Assembly: GCA_008123405.1 (NCBI GenBank)
Contig: VSSA01000013.1
Span: forward strand, 59,228 to 123,227
Direction: 5' to 3'
DNA length: 64,000 nt
Source: Nocardioides sp. BGMRC 2183
GTDB lineage: Bacteria; Actinomycetota; Actinomycetes; Propionibacteriales; Nocardioidaceae
The translations under genes and the position numbers were made by a program. The notes under the pieces are model-generated. The model did not search any database. It had not been told where the DNA came from and worked only from the letters and a program-made list of their open reading frames with translations. This document shows, one piece after another, positions 55,431-63,892 of the stretch (positions are counted from its first letter, which is position 1; the number at the start of each line of letters is the position of its first letter).

Positions 55431-56474
55431 GTGCGCATATTGCTCACCGGCTCCGCCGGCTTCATCGGCTCGGCGATCGACCGTGCCCTGACCTCGGACG
55501 GTCACGAGGTGATCCGGGTCGACCTGATGCTGCCCGCCGCACATCGGGACGCGGCCGCGCCGCCGGGCACCGAGATGCTCGACGTCCGGGACGCCGACCG
55601 CTGGCGCGATCTGCTCGGCGGAGTCGACGTGGTGTGCCACCAGGCGGCCGTGGTTGGCGCCGGCACCAGCGCCGCTGACCTGCCGCTCTACGCAGCGCAC
55701 AACGACCTGGGCACCGCGGCCCTCCTGGCAGCCGCGACCGAGGCCGGCGTACGGCGTCTGGTGCTGGCCTCGTCGATGGTGGTCTACGGCGAGGGTGCCT
55801 ACGCATGTCCGGTTCACGGCAACGTGGCACCGGCGCCGCGCGCTCCGGCCGCCCTGGACGCCGGCGACTTCGAGGTGCGCTGCCCGACGTGCGATTCGCG
55901 GCTGGAGTCGTTGCTCGTCGACGAGTCCGCGCGACTGGATCCGCGCAACGCCTACGCCGCGAGCAAGGTCGCCCAGGAGCACTACGCAGCGGCCTGGGCT
56001 CGCCAGGCCGATGCGTCAGTGGTCGCGCTGCGCTATCACAACGTCTACGGGCCCCGGATGCCGCGGGACACCCCCTACTCGGGGGTGGCGGCGATGTTCC
56101 GCTCGTCGCTGGAGCGCGGCGAGGCACCCCGGGTCTTCGAGGACGGGCGCCAGCGGCGCGACTTCGTCCACGTCGACGACGTGGCGCGGGCCAACGTGGT
56201 CGCCGCGGCTGCGGTCGCCGGCGCCGACCCCGGTTCCTTCGGCGCCTACAACGTCGCCTCGGGTCGGCCGATCGCCATCGCCGAGGTGGCCCGCCTGGTG
56301 GCCCGTGGCGCCGCCCACCCGATCGAGCCGGCGGTCACCGGGGAGTACCGGCTCGGCGACGTCCGCCACGTGGTCGCCTCGCCGGAACGCGCGGCGTCCG
56401 AGCTCGGATTCCGCGCCGAGGTCGCCCCGGAGGTTGGTCTGCCCGCGTTCGCCACAGCGCCGCTGCGCGACTGA
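55431..56474 (+). CDS. NAD-dependent sugar epimerase/dehydratase with cysteine insert
   Basis: This 347-residue extended short-chain dehydrogenase has MRILLTGSAGFIGSAIDRALTSDGHEV (NAD loop), LASSMVVYGEG, catalytic Tyr-Lys in NAYAASKVAQEHY and RQRRDFVHVDDVARANV. Between about residues 124 and 162 there is an insert with CPVHG and RCPTCDSRLESL, a zinc-ribbon-like quartet seen in a subgroup of nucleotide-sugar epimerases (for example dTDP-rhamnose 4-epimerase-like). The substrate is probably a nucleotide sugar. The gene abuts the convergent membrane-protein gene with no gap. Confidence 0.85.
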   Translation: MRILLTGSAGFIGSAIDRALTSDGHEVIRVDLMLPAAHRDAAAPPGTEMLDVRDADRWRDLLGGVDVVCHQAAVVGAGTSAADLPLYAAHNDLGTAALLAAATEAGVRRLVLASSMVVYGEGAYACPVHGNVAPAPRAPAALDAGDFEVRCPTCDSRLESLLVDESARLDPRNAYAASKVAQEHYAAAWARQADASVVALRYHNVYGPRMPRDTPYSGVAAMFRSSLERGEAPRVFEDGRQRRDFVHVDDVARANVVAAAAVAGADPGSFGAYNVASGRPIAIAEVARLVARGAAHPIEPAVTGEYRLGDVRHVVASPERAASELGFRAEVAPEVGLPAFATAPLRD

Positions 56475-57809
56475 TCACCAGCTCGTGTAGAGCAGGTGCT
56501 GCACCAGGAGCGCGGAGCCGACCTGCAGCGCGAGCATCGGACGTCGCCAGGACGTCGGCAGCAGGGCCAACCCGATGGTGAGCCAGGGCACGAACGGCAG
56601 CCAGATCCGCTCCACCTCGGCCTTCGACATGCCGGAGAGGTCGGCCAGCGCGACGGCAAGGGCCGCCGCGCCGATCAGCAGCACCGGCACCCGTTCGGTA
56701 CGACGCGAGGCCCACGCCGCGCCCAGCGACGCCCCGAGCGCGGGACCCGCGCTGATCACCAGTGCTGCCAGGTTCCCCCACCACCAGTAGGAGGCGGGAC
56801 GGTCCGCAGCGATGCCGTCCCAGTACCGCTCACGCAGCACCGGCATCGCCTCCCACCAGGCGAACCCACCGACGGCCATCAGAACGGCGACGACGAGCGC
56901 GGCCGCGACCGCGACCGGCAACGGCCACCAGCGTCGCGCCGCCAACAGCACCGCGAGGGCGAGCACCCCGGCCAGCGGCATGCCGTAGGACATCATCACC
57001 GCGGTGCCGAGCAGCAGCCCGGCGATCACCGCCCAGGTGACGCGAACAGCAGACGGGCCGCCACGGCAGGCGAGCGCCAGCGTGGCCAGTCCCCAGGCGA
57101 CCACGACGGCGATCACCGCGTCCGCCGACACCGCCAGGAAAACCGCGGCCGGCGTCACGACCAGGAAAGGCGCAACCCGGCGGGCGACGTCCTCGCGGCC
57201 CAGCGCACGCAGCGTCACCAGCACTGCCAGCGGCAGCGTGCTCGCGACCAGGGTGACCGCGATGCCGGCGGCGAGATCACCGCCGAGGCCGAGCCGATCG
57301 AGTCCGACGAAGAAGAGCAGCATCCCCGGCGGGTGCCCGGCCACGTGGATCGGCCAGTTGTCAGCCGCGTCCTCGGGGATCCGGTCCACGAACCCGGCCA
57401 GCAGGTCCGGCACCGAGGTCACCGCTCGCGCGGTCTCCAGGTATTCGTGCGGATTGCCCAGCACGCGGGAGAGCCCCTCGGGGCCGTCGACCAGGGCCAG
57501 GCCGAAGAGCCAGCCGACGCCGACCACCCACGTCATCAGCAGCAGCGCCCGCCAGCCCAGTCGCTCGGCCACCCGTGGCCCCCACACCACCGTGAGTGCC
57601 CCGATCAACAACGCCAGCGGGGTGCCGGGGCCGACCTTGATCTCGACGAACCCGTGCAGTGGGGGCACCCCGACGATCTCGTCGGCGCGCTCGTGGACCT
57701 CCCACCCGAGCAACGGCGGCAGGGCGAGGGCCGCAGCGACCAGCAGACCCGCTGCCACCAGTCCGACGGCGGCGGCACGCCGGACGGCATGGTCGGAGTC
57801 GCGGGCCAT
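56475..57809 (-). CDS. Polytopic membrane protein, possible GT-C-type transferase
   Basis: This 444-residue protein has about eleven hydrophobic segments, with a periplasmic loop containing DNWPIHVAGHPPGMLLFFVGLDRLG. A His-Pro-Pro-Gly in the first large loop and repeated tryptophan-rich loops recall polyprenol-sugar-dependent GT-C glycosyltransferases, but I cannot assign a family. A TAGGGT box lies 6 nt before the ATG. It is divergent from the GT2 gene, which may make the sugar donor. Confidence 0.6.
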   Translation of the reverse strand: MARDSDHAVRRAAAVGLVAAGLLVAAALALPPLLGWEVHERADEIVGVPPLHGFVEIKVGPGTPLALLIGALTVVWGPRVAERLGWRALLLMTWVVGVGWLFGLALVDGPEGLSRVLGNPHEYLETARAVTSVPDLLAGFVDRIPEDAADNWPIHVAGHPPGMLLFFVGLDRLGLGGDLAAGIAVTLVASTLPLAVLVTLRALGREDVARRVAPFLVVTPAAVFLAVSADAVIAVVVAWGLATLALACRGGPSAVRVTWAVIAGLLLGTAVMMSYGMPLAGVLALAVLLAARRWWPLPVAVAAALVVAVLMAVGGFAWWEAMPVLRERYWDGIAADRPASYWWWGNLAALVISAGPALGASLGAAWASRRTERVPVLLIGAAALAVALADLSGMSKAEVERIWLPFVPWLTIGLALLPTSWRRPMLALQVGSALLVQHLLYTSW

Positions 57810-57815
57810 GCCCCG

Positions 57816-57821
57816 ACCCTA
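57816..57821 (-). promoter_or_regulatory. -10 box of the polytopic membrane protein (TAGGGT)
   Basis: TAGGGT on the minus strand, 6 nt before ATG 57809, gives a predicted leaderless start. Confidence 0.5.
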
Positions 57822-57908
57822 GGTCGCCTGGCCCCGCCGCCGATGGCGCAGCGGGTGGCGTCACCGGACCGTAAGGATTGAGCGCGGGCCGGCAGCAGGG
57901 CACCTGCC

Positions 57909-57914
57909 TAGTTT
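57909..57914 (+). promoter_or_regulatory. -10 box of the GT2-DUF2064-Mo-two-component operon (TAGTTT)
   Basis: TAGTTT lies 6 nt before the GTG of the GT2 gene at 57921. The seven genes that follow are joined by overlaps, so this may be the promoter of the whole unit. Confidence 0.55.
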
Positions 57915-57920
57915 GGAGAA

Positions 57921-58613
57921 GTGACCGATTGCCAGCTGATCCTTCCGTGCCGGGACGAGGAGACGGCGCTGCGTGCGCTGTTGCCGACCGTCCCGGCCGG
58001 CCTGGACGTGATCGTCGTCGACAACGGCTCCGTTGACCGGACATCCGAGGTCGCCCGGGCGGCGGGTGCGGAGGTCGTGGCCGAGCACGAGCCCGGCTAC
58101 GGGGCTGCGGTCCAGGCGGGGTTGGCGGCAGCCACGGCACGCTACGTCGCGGTGATGGACGGTGATGGGTCCTTCGACCCCGATGACGTCCTGCCGCTCC
58201 TCGCGCTGGTGCGTGATGGCGAGGCCGACCTCGCCATGGGTCGCCGCGTGGCCGTCGACGGTGCTCGACCGCCGTGGCCGGCCCGCGTCGGGAACGCCCT
58301 GGTGCTGGAGGTGGTGCGGCGTCGTACCGGCGTGCGGCTGCGGGACCTGGGTCCGTTGCGCGTAGCGCGCCGAACCGACCTGCTCGCGCTCGACGTGCGG
58401 GACCGGCGCTACGGCTACCCGGTCGAACTGCTCGACCGGGCAGCGCGGGCCGGTTGGCGAATCGTGGAACGCGACGTCGACTACCACCCGCGCACGCCCG
58501 GCACCCGGTCCAAGGTCTCCGGCTCGTTGCGGGGGACCGCGCTCGCGGCACGAGACTTCATCCGCGTGCTGCTGCTGAGCAGTCGGCTGCGTGATCGTGA
58601 GGGCCGCGCGTGA
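57921..58613 (+). CDS. Family 2 glycosyltransferase
   Basis: This 230-residue GT-A enzyme has LILPCRDEETALRALLPTVPAGLDVIVVDNGSVDRTSEVARAAGAEVV, then GYGAAVQAGLAAATARYVAVMDGDGSFDPDDV with the DGD metal motif. Its length and lack of a membrane tail suit a dolichol/polyprenyl-phosphate sugar synthase or related enzyme. The donor and acceptor are unknown. It is the first gene of an overlapping chain through the histidine kinase. Confidence 0.88.
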   Translation: MTDCQLILPCRDEETALRALLPTVPAGLDVIVVDNGSVDRTSEVARAAGAEVVAEHEPGYGAAVQAGLAAATARYVAVMDGDGSFDPDDVLPLLALVRDGEADLAMGRRVAVDGARPPWPARVGNALVLEVVRRRTGVRLRDLGPLRVARRTDLLALDVRDRRYGYPVELLDRAARAGWRIVERDVDYHPRTPGTRSKVSGSLRGTALAARDFIRVLLLSSRLRDREGRA

Positions 58614-59263
58614 GTGGGCCGGGCACGGTGCTGGTGATGGCCAAGGCGCCGGTGGCCGGCCGGGTGAAGACCCGGTTGGCGGCCAGCATCGGGGCCGATG
58701 CGGCGGCGCGGATCGCCGCCGCATCGTTGCAGGACACCGTCGAGGCCTGCACCGACGCGGTGGGACCGGCGAACTGCTGCCTGGCCCTGGCCGGCGACCT
58801 CGACGCCGCCCACGACGGCGCCGTGTTGCGGTCGGCGCTGGCCGGCTGGAGCGTCGTACCGCAGCAGGGGAACGGCCTGGGGGAGCGGATCGCTGCCGCC
58901 TTCGCCCGCGGCGCTGGTCCGACGGTCCAGATCGGTATGGACACCCCGCAGGTGAGCGCCGCACTGCTGCGTTCGGCGGCAGCGCGACTCGTCGACCACG
59001 AAGCGGTGCTCGGACCGGCCGAGGACGGCGGCTGGTGGCTGCTCGGGCTCACCGAGCCTGCGGCCGCGGGCGTGCTGACCAGGGTGCCGATGTCGACGCC
59101 GGAGACCGGACGGCTGACCCGGCGGGCCCTGGTCGACGCGGGCCTGCAGGTCGCGGCCGCACCGGTGCTGCGCGACGTCGACGAGCTCGAGGACCTGGTC
59201 GCGGTCGCCGCAGCACTGCCCGGCAGCCGGACTGCCCGGGCAGCCGAGGCGGTCCTGCGGTGA
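58610..59263 (+). CDS. DUF2064 (TIGR04282-type) nucleotidyl/glycosyltransferase
   Basis: This 217-residue GT-A-like protein begins VLVMAKAPVAGRVKTRLAASIGADAAARIA, the exact hallmark of DUF2064 proteins, with QQGNGLGERIAAAFA, VQIGMDTPQVSAALL and GPAEDGGWWLLGL. The family is named for arsenosugar biosynthesis by context in other genomes, and resembles nucleotidyltransferases such as CofC. No arsenic methyltransferase or radical-SAM partner is present here, so the arsenosugar name should not be carried over. It overlaps both neighbours by 4 nt. Confidence 0.87.
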   Translation: MSGPGTVLVMAKAPVAGRVKTRLAASIGADAAARIAAASLQDTVEACTDAVGPANCCLALAGDLDAAHDGAVLRSALAGWSVVPQQGNGLGERIAAAFARGAGPTVQIGMDTPQVSAALLRSAAARLVDHEAVLGPAEDGGWWLLGLTEPAAAGVLTRVPMSTPETGRLTRRALVDAGLQVAAAPVLRDVDELEDLVAVAAALPGSRTARAAEAVLR

Positions 59264-59916
59264 CGGCCGCGATCGGGGACGGCTGCGGGGCGCCGGTCGA
59301 GGTGGTCTTCACGCACGCGTTGCTGGGAGAGGCGTGCACCGCTCAGGCAGTGGGTGGCACGCCGGTGCGACTGCCGGTGCAGAGCTGGCTCCGGGATGCG
59401 GACGCCGCGGACCGGCTGCTGCTGCGGCACTGTGCGGGTCCCACCCTCGACGTGGGCTGCGGGCCCGGTCGGCTCACCGCCGAGTTGACCGCCGCGGGCC
59501 ATCTCGCGCTCGGCATCGACGTGGTGCCCGAGGCGGTGCGTCGGGCCCGCGCCCGGGGCGCTTCGGCGCTGCGGCGCGACGTCTTCGCGCCGGTACCTGC
59601 CGAGGGACGTTGGGAGACGGCGCTGCTCGCCGACGGCAACATCGGCATCGGTGGGGACCCGGTTGCTCTGCTGCGGCGGCTTCGCGACGTGGTCGCCCCG
59701 AGCGGTCGGATCGTGGTCGAGATCGGCGCACCGGGCACTGCGAGCGGGTCGCGACCCACGCGGATCGCGTGCGCCTGCACGACCAGCGGCTACTTCGCCT
59801 GGGCGCGTCTGGGCATGGATCTCCTGCACGAGACCGCGGCCCGGGCGGGTCTGGTGGTGCGCGCGGTCGACCGGTACGACGCGCGCTGGTGCGCGGTCTT
59901 GGGCCCAGCGACGTGA
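59260..59916 (+). CDS. SAM-dependent methyltransferase of the GT2/DUF2064 cluster
   Basis: This 218-residue Rossmann methyltransferase has motif I PTLDVGCGPGRLTAELTAAGHLALGIDVVPEAVRRARARGA and post-I ALLADGNIGIGGDPVALLRRLRDVVAPSGRIVVEIG. The family GNIGIGGDP block is typical of a methyltransferase subgroup that co-occurs with DUF2064 genes. An N-terminal region of about 50 residues precedes the fold. The substrate is unknown. 4-nt overlaps on both sides tie it to the Mo enzyme. Confidence 0.85.
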   Translation: MTAAIGDGCGAPVEVVFTHALLGEACTAQAVGGTPVRLPVQSWLRDADAADRLLLRHCAGPTLDVGCGPGRLTAELTAAGHLALGIDVVPEAVRRARARGASALRRDVFAPVPAEGRWETALLADGNIGIGGDPVALLRRLRDVVAPSGRIVVEIGAPGTASGSRPTRIACACTTSGYFAWARLGMDLLHETAARAGLVVRAVDRYDARWCAVLGPAT

Positions 59917-61100
59917 GCAGCCCGGGCGGGCAGCGGGTGCGGGTGCCCCGGGCGGACGACTTCGGGTCCCGGTTGCGCAGCGCGGCCCTCGCCGTGCGCG
60001 TGGGTCGGTTGCTGGGCGTCTGCTTCGCCCTCGCCTTCGTGACCGGCGTGATCAGCCACTACGCCCAGCTCGATCGGCCACCGCTCCCGATCCCGACCAG
60101 CCCGGCGTGGGGCTACCGGGTGAACCAGGCCCTGCACGTGCTGTCCGGGACGGCCGCCGTCCCGCTGCTGTTGGTCAAGCTCTGGACCGTCTATCCCTTG
60201 CTCTTCACCCGAGGGCCGCGGCCTGGTCTCGTGCCGAGCCGCGCTCTGGTACGGGTGGTCCTCGAGCGCGGCTCGATCGCGGTGCTCGTGGGCTCCGCGC
60301 TGTTCCAGCTCTCCACCGGTCTGGCCAACGTCACCCAGTGGTATCCGTGGTCCTTCTCGTTCCGCGGCTCGCACTACGCGATGGCCTGGATCGCGATCGG
60401 CTCGCTGCTGGTCCACATCGGGGTCAAGCTGCCGCTGATCCGCTCGGTGCTGAGCCGCGACCTCGACGACACCGGCGCCGATCGCCCGACCGCCGTCGCC
60501 CCGGGCCTGCTCACCCGCCGTGGTCTGCTCCGGACCACCTGGCTGACGGCTGCCACCGCTGCGGTCGTCTCGGCCGGCGGCACGCTGTCGGTGCTCGACC
60601 GCTTCGCCGTGCTGTCGGCCCGGCGCTCCGGCGGCCCCGACGGCCTGCCGATCAACCGCTCCGCCGAGGAGGCCGACGTGGTCGAGGCCGCCTCCGCCGG
60701 CGACTGGACCTGCCAGATCTGGTACGGCGACCGCTCGGTCGACCTGCGCCGAGCCGAGTTGGAGCAGATGACGCAGCACACCGTCACCCTCCCGATCGCC
60801 TGCGTCGAGGGGTGGAGCGCCTCGGCCACCTGGACCGGCGTCCGGGTCCGCGACCTGGTGGCGCTCACCGATGCCCCGGCCAACGCCGAGGTGGCGGTGA
60901 CCTCGCTGCAGCGTCGCGGAGGTGCCCGCGCCAGCGTGCTGCCGCCGAACGTCACCGCCGACGATCGCACTCTCCTGGCGCTTCGACTGAACGGCGCAGT
61001 CCTCTCGCTCGACCACGGCTACCCGGCCCGGGTGATCGCGCCGAACCGTCCCGGCGTGCTGCAGACGAAGTGGGTCCAGCGGCTCGAGGTGGTCCGGTGA
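59913..61100 (+). CDS. Fused cytochrome b-like / molybdopterin oxidoreductase
   Basis: This 395-residue protein starts with four membrane segments bearing histidines suited to heme b (NQALHVLSG, SHYAMAWIAIGSLLVHIGVKL). A fifth segment preceded by a twin arginine (R202-R203 in LLTRRGLLRTTWLTAATAAVVSAGG) follows, then a sulfite-oxidase-type Mo domain. The Mo-ligand cysteine is C297 in PIACVEGWSASATWTGVRV, as in YedY/MsrP. It is in effect an MsrQ-MsrP-like pair in one chain. The topology suggests Sec insertion of helices 1-4 and Tat export of the folded Mo domain. The substrate is unknown: sulfoxide, sulfite or another oxo compound. Confidence 0.88.
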   Translation: MSSPGGQRVRVPRADDFGSRLRSAALAVRVGRLLGVCFALAFVTGVISHYAQLDRPPLPIPTSPAWGYRVNQALHVLSGTAAVPLLLVKLWTVYPLLFTRGPRPGLVPSRALVRVVLERGSIAVLVGSALFQLSTGLANVTQWYPWSFSFRGSHYAMAWIAIGSLLVHIGVKLPLIRSVLSRDLDDTGADRPTAVAPGLLTRRGLLRTTWLTAATAAVVSAGGTLSVLDRFAVLSARRSGGPDGLPINRSAEEADVVEAASAGDWTCQIWYGDRSVDLRRAELEQMTQHTVTLPIACVEGWSASATWTGVRVRDLVALTDAPANAEVAVTSLQRRGGARASVLPPNVTADDRTLLALRLNGAVLSLDHGYPARVIAPNRPGVLQTKWVQRLEVVR

Positions 61101-61570
61101 GAGGGCTGCTGGTGGGGATCGGTGTGGCCGTCGCGGGCTACGGAGGATGGCTGCTGGTCTCGACGCAGGACGCGGCGGCGGTCCGGGCGACGGTGCTGTG
61201 GGCGGTGGTGGCGGTGATCGTGCACGACCTGGTGCTGGCCCCGCTCGTGATCGGCCTCGGGTGGGTGGTGCGGGAGCTGGTTCGGCGTACCGGCGTCGGT
61301 GGGAGGGTCGCGGCGGCTCTCGTGGCTGCGCTGGTGGTGCTCGGCTCGGTCACGCTGGTGGCGGTCCCGGTGCTCGGAGGGTTCGGCGCGGACCCTCGGG
61401 ACCCGACCCTGCTGCCGCGCGACTACGGCGCGGGCTGGTGGCTGGTGGCCGGCTTCTCGGTGCTCGCGGGGACCGCGCTCGCGTTCACGGGGCTACTCTC
61501 CGAGGAACGACCCGGAAGGAGTGATCGTGGCCCGGGTGCTCCTCGTCGACGACGACCTCACGGTTCGTGA
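61097..61570 (+). CDS. Small polytopic membrane protein before the two-component system
   Basis: This 157-residue protein has four hydrophobic segments (GLLVGIGVAVAGYGGWLLV, TVLWAVVAVIVHDLVLAPLVIGLGWVV, VAAALVAALVVLGSVTLVAVPVLGGF, WLVAGFSVLAGTALAFTGLL) and a loop LPRDYGAGWW. The GTG overlaps the Mo-enzyme stop. Its last 44 nt overlap the response-regulator start, so the basic C-terminal tail is read from DNA that also carries the next gene's SD. The function is unknown; it may serve the Mo enzyme or the kinase. Confidence 0.7.
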   Translation: MRGLLVGIGVAVAGYGGWLLVSTQDAAAVRATVLWAVVAVIVHDLVLAPLVIGLGWVVRELVRRTGVGGRVAAALVAALVVLGSVTLVAVPVLGGFGADPRDPTLLPRDYGAGWWLVAGFSVLAGTALAFTGLLSEERPGRSDRGPGAPRRRRPHGS

Positions 61571-62219
61571 GGTGCTCACCTCCTACCTGCGCGCGCGCGA
61601 TCACACGGTGATCGAGGCCGGCGACGGGTTGGAGGCGGTCAAGGTGGTCCGGGAACAACAGGCGGATCTGGTGGTCCTGGACGTGATGCTGCCTGGTCTG
61701 GACGGGCGGGAGGTCTGTCGTCGGCTACGGGCGATGAGCGACATCCCGATCATCATGCTGACCGCATTGGGTCGCGAGACCGACCGCGTGCACGGGCTCG
61801 AGCTCGGGGCCGACGACTACGTCGGGAAGCCGTTCAGCCCTCGTGAGCTGACCCTGCGCGTCGACTCGCTGCTGCGTCGTACCCGACGTGATGGTGCGCC
61901 GCCGGAGGTGCTCCGGGACGGCGACCTCGAGGTCGACGGGGCCCGTCGTGTCGCCACCCGCGGTGGCGAGGACCTGGCGCTGACCGTGCGGGAGTTCGAG
62001 CTGCTGAGCTTTCTCCTCGCTCATCCCGGGACCGCGTTCACCCGCGAGGACCTGCTCGAGCAGGTCTGGGGATGGACGGTCGGTGACCAGTCCACGGTCA
62101 CCGTCCATGTACGTCGCCTGCGGGAGAAGGTCGAGCCCGACCCGCGACATCCGGTCAGCCTGGTCACGGTCTGGGGAGTCGGCTATCGGTGGGACCGGGC
62201 TGCGGAGGCGTCGGCGTGA
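61527..62219 (+). CDS. OmpR/PhoB-family response regulator
   Basis: This 230-residue regulator has a receiver domain ([21 protein letters not shown], phosphoacceptor Asp in [28 protein letters not shown]) and a C-terminal winged helix ([47 protein letters not shown]). GTG 61527 follows AAGGAG at 5-nt spacing. Its gene overlaps the histidine kinase by 4 nt. The cluster before it is the natural candidate target. Confidence 0.94.
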   Translation: MARVLLVDDDLTVREVLTSYLRARDHTVIEAGDGLEAVKVVREQQADLVVLDVMLPGLDGREVCRRLRAMSDIPIIMLTALGRETDRVHGLELGADDYVGKPFSPRELTLRVDSLLRRTRRDGAPPEVLRDGDLEVDGARRVATRGGEDLALTVREFELLSFLLAHPGTAFTREDLLEQVWGWTVGDQSTVTVHVRRLREKVEPDPRHPVSLVTVWGVGYRWDRAAEASA

Positions 62220-63373
62220 CGTTCGCTGACGTGGTGACCATCGTGGCGGTCGCCGCGGCCGCCGCGCTGCTGGTGGGCGCCGTCGGACTGCTGGCCGGCC
62301 GACTACTGCGGCGCCGCTCGATCCGGTGGCAGCTGGCGCTGGTCGCCGTGGTCGGCGTGGGCGGGGCCTACCTGGGAGCCACAGCGGTGGCACGACTGAT
62401 GTTCATCTCTCCGCACGACCTGCTGGTGATGTCGGTGGTGAGTTCGGCGGCCGCTGTGGTCGCGATCGGGATGGCGTTGGTCGTCGCGGCGATGATCGCC
62501 CGGTGGTCGGAGGCGCTGCACGCCCAGGTCCGGGCCTTCGCCGCCGGGAGCTCGCACACCGCTGCGGTGGACGCCGATCCACCGCCGGCCGAGCTCGCCG
62601 CGTTGGCCACCGAGCTGGCGACCACGCAGGAGCGGTTGCGCGAGGCGTCCGAACGGGAACGGCGGGCGGAGGAGGCGCGACGCGAGCTGGTCTCCTGGGT
62701 CTCCCACGATCTGCGTACGCCGCTGGCGGGCCTGCGGGCCATGTCGGAGGCGCTCGAGGACGGTCTCGCACCGGACCCCGAGCGCTACCAGCGCCAGATC
62801 CGGACCGAGGTGGACCGGATGACCGGCATGGTCGACGACCTGTTCGAGCTGTCCCGGATCCACGCCGGCGTGCTCACCCTCGCCCCGGAGCCGATGCTGG
62901 TGGCCGACCTGGTCAGTGAGGCGCTCGCCAGCGCGGACCCGGTGGCGCGCTCCCGGAACATCCGGCTCACCGGCGAGGTGGATCAGGGGGTGGAGCTGCT
63001 CGCCGATCCGGCGGGTATCGCCCGAGTGCTCGACAACCTGGTCTCCAACGCGGTGCGGCACACCCGGCCCGGTGGCACCGTTGAGGTCCACGCGCGGGTG
63101 CTCGGCGCGCCTCGCGGCGGGGTTGAGATCAGCGTCAGCGACGGCTGCGGCGGACTGCCCCCAGCGGACATGGTGCGGGTCTTCGACGTCGCTTGGCGGG
63201 CGGCGCCGGCCCGCACTCCGGCTGTCGACGAGGCGCGCGGCGCAGGACTGGGGTTGGCGATCGTCAAGGGCATCGTCGAGGCGCACGACGGGGAGGTCGC
63301 GGTGGAGAACCGTGAGGACCGCAGCGGCTGCCGCTTCCTGGTCACCCTGCCCACCCCGGCGCGCTCCGTCTGA
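62216..63373 (+). CDS. Sensor histidine kinase
   Basis: This 385-residue kinase has three N-terminal membrane segments with very short external loops ([71 protein letters not shown]). A linker, H-box [22 protein letters not shown]-box [14 protein letters not shown]1 VSDGCGGLP and G2 [18 protein letters not shown] follow. With little external domain it probably senses membrane or redox state, or an accessory protein such as its small membrane neighbour. It is the last gene of the chain. Confidence 0.94.
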   Translation: MTFADVVTIVAVAAAAALLVGAVGLLAGRLLRRRSIRWQLALVAVVGVGGAYLGATAVARLMFISPHDLLVMSVVSSAAAVVAIGMALVVAAMIARWSEALHAQVRAFAAGSSHTAAVDADPPPAELAALATELATTQERLREASERERRAEEARRELVSWVSHDLRTPLAGLRAMSEALEDGLAPDPERYQRQIRTEVDRMTGMVDDLFELSRIHAGVLTLAPEPMLVADLVSEALASADPVARSRNIRLTGEVDQGVELLADPAGIARVLDNLVSNAVRHTRPGGTVEVHARVLGAPRGGVEISVSDGCGGLPPADMVRVFDVAWRAAPARTPAVDEARGAGLGLAIVKGIVEAHDGEVAVENREDRSGCRFLVTLPTPARSV

Positions 63374-63419
63374 CCAGTTCGCACCGCAGGCACCGCGCCC
63401 CTCCTGTCACCATGGGTTC

Positions 63420-63824
63420 ATGGACTCCGCGGTGCACTCCTACACGACCGGGGGCGAGGACGTGGTCCTCGACCTGACACGCGACGCTGCTGCCTGGGTA
63501 GCCGACCGCGGCGACGGCCTGCTGCACGTCTTCGTGCCGCACGCGACCGCCGGCCTCGCCATCATCGAGACCGGCGCCGGCAGCGACGACGACCTGCTGG
63601 CGGCACTCGCCGACCTCTTGCCCGCCGACGACCGGTGGCGTCACCGCCACGGCAGCCCGGGCCACGGCCGCTCGCACGTGATGCCGGCACTGCTGCCGCC
63701 CTACGCGAGCGTCCCGGTGATCGGCGGGACCCTGGCGCTCGGCACCTGGCAGAGCATCTGTCTGGTCGACCTCAACGTCGACAACGTCGTGCGCGAGGTG
63801 CGGTTCAGCTTCCTCGCCGGCTGA
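63420..63824 (+). CDS. YjbQ/UPF0047-family protein
   Basis: This 134-residue protein has HVFVPHATAGLAIIETGAGSDDDLLAALADLLP, RWRHRHGSPGHGRSHVMPALLPPYASVPVIGGTLALGTWQSICLVDLN and the terminal VREVRFSFL, all typical of YjbQ/UPF0047 (a family with reported thiamin phosphate synthase-like activity). Histidines that bind metal in the family are present. The ATG at 63420 has no clear SD. It ends before a strong hairpin. Confidence 0.88.
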   Translation: MDSAVHSYTTGGEDVVLDLTRDAAAWVADRGDGLLHVFVPHATAGLAIIETGAGSDDDLLAALADLLPADDRWRHRHGSPGHGRSHVMPALLPPYASVPVIGGTLALGTWQSICLVDLNVDNVVREVRFSFLAG

Positions 63825-63841
63825 TCGGTTTGTGGTGCTCG

Positions 63842-63865
63842 TTGGTGTCGGGCCGGTGACACCAA
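63842..63865. terminator. Hairpin between convergent genes
   Basis: TTGGTGTC (63842-63849) and GACACCAA (63858-63865) form an 8-bp stem with an 8-nt loop, 17 nt after the YjbQ stop and 27 nt from the stop of the minus-strand gene at the right edge. It probably is a bidirectional terminator. Confidence 0.6.
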
Positions 63866-63892
63866 TCGGCATCGCAGTGCGTCTTCTTCGGG

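Noticed and set aside
58610-59263. Arsenosugar biosynthesis label for the DUF2064 protein
   Set aside because: The family name comes from other genomic contexts; no arsenic methyltransferase or radical-SAM partner is present here.
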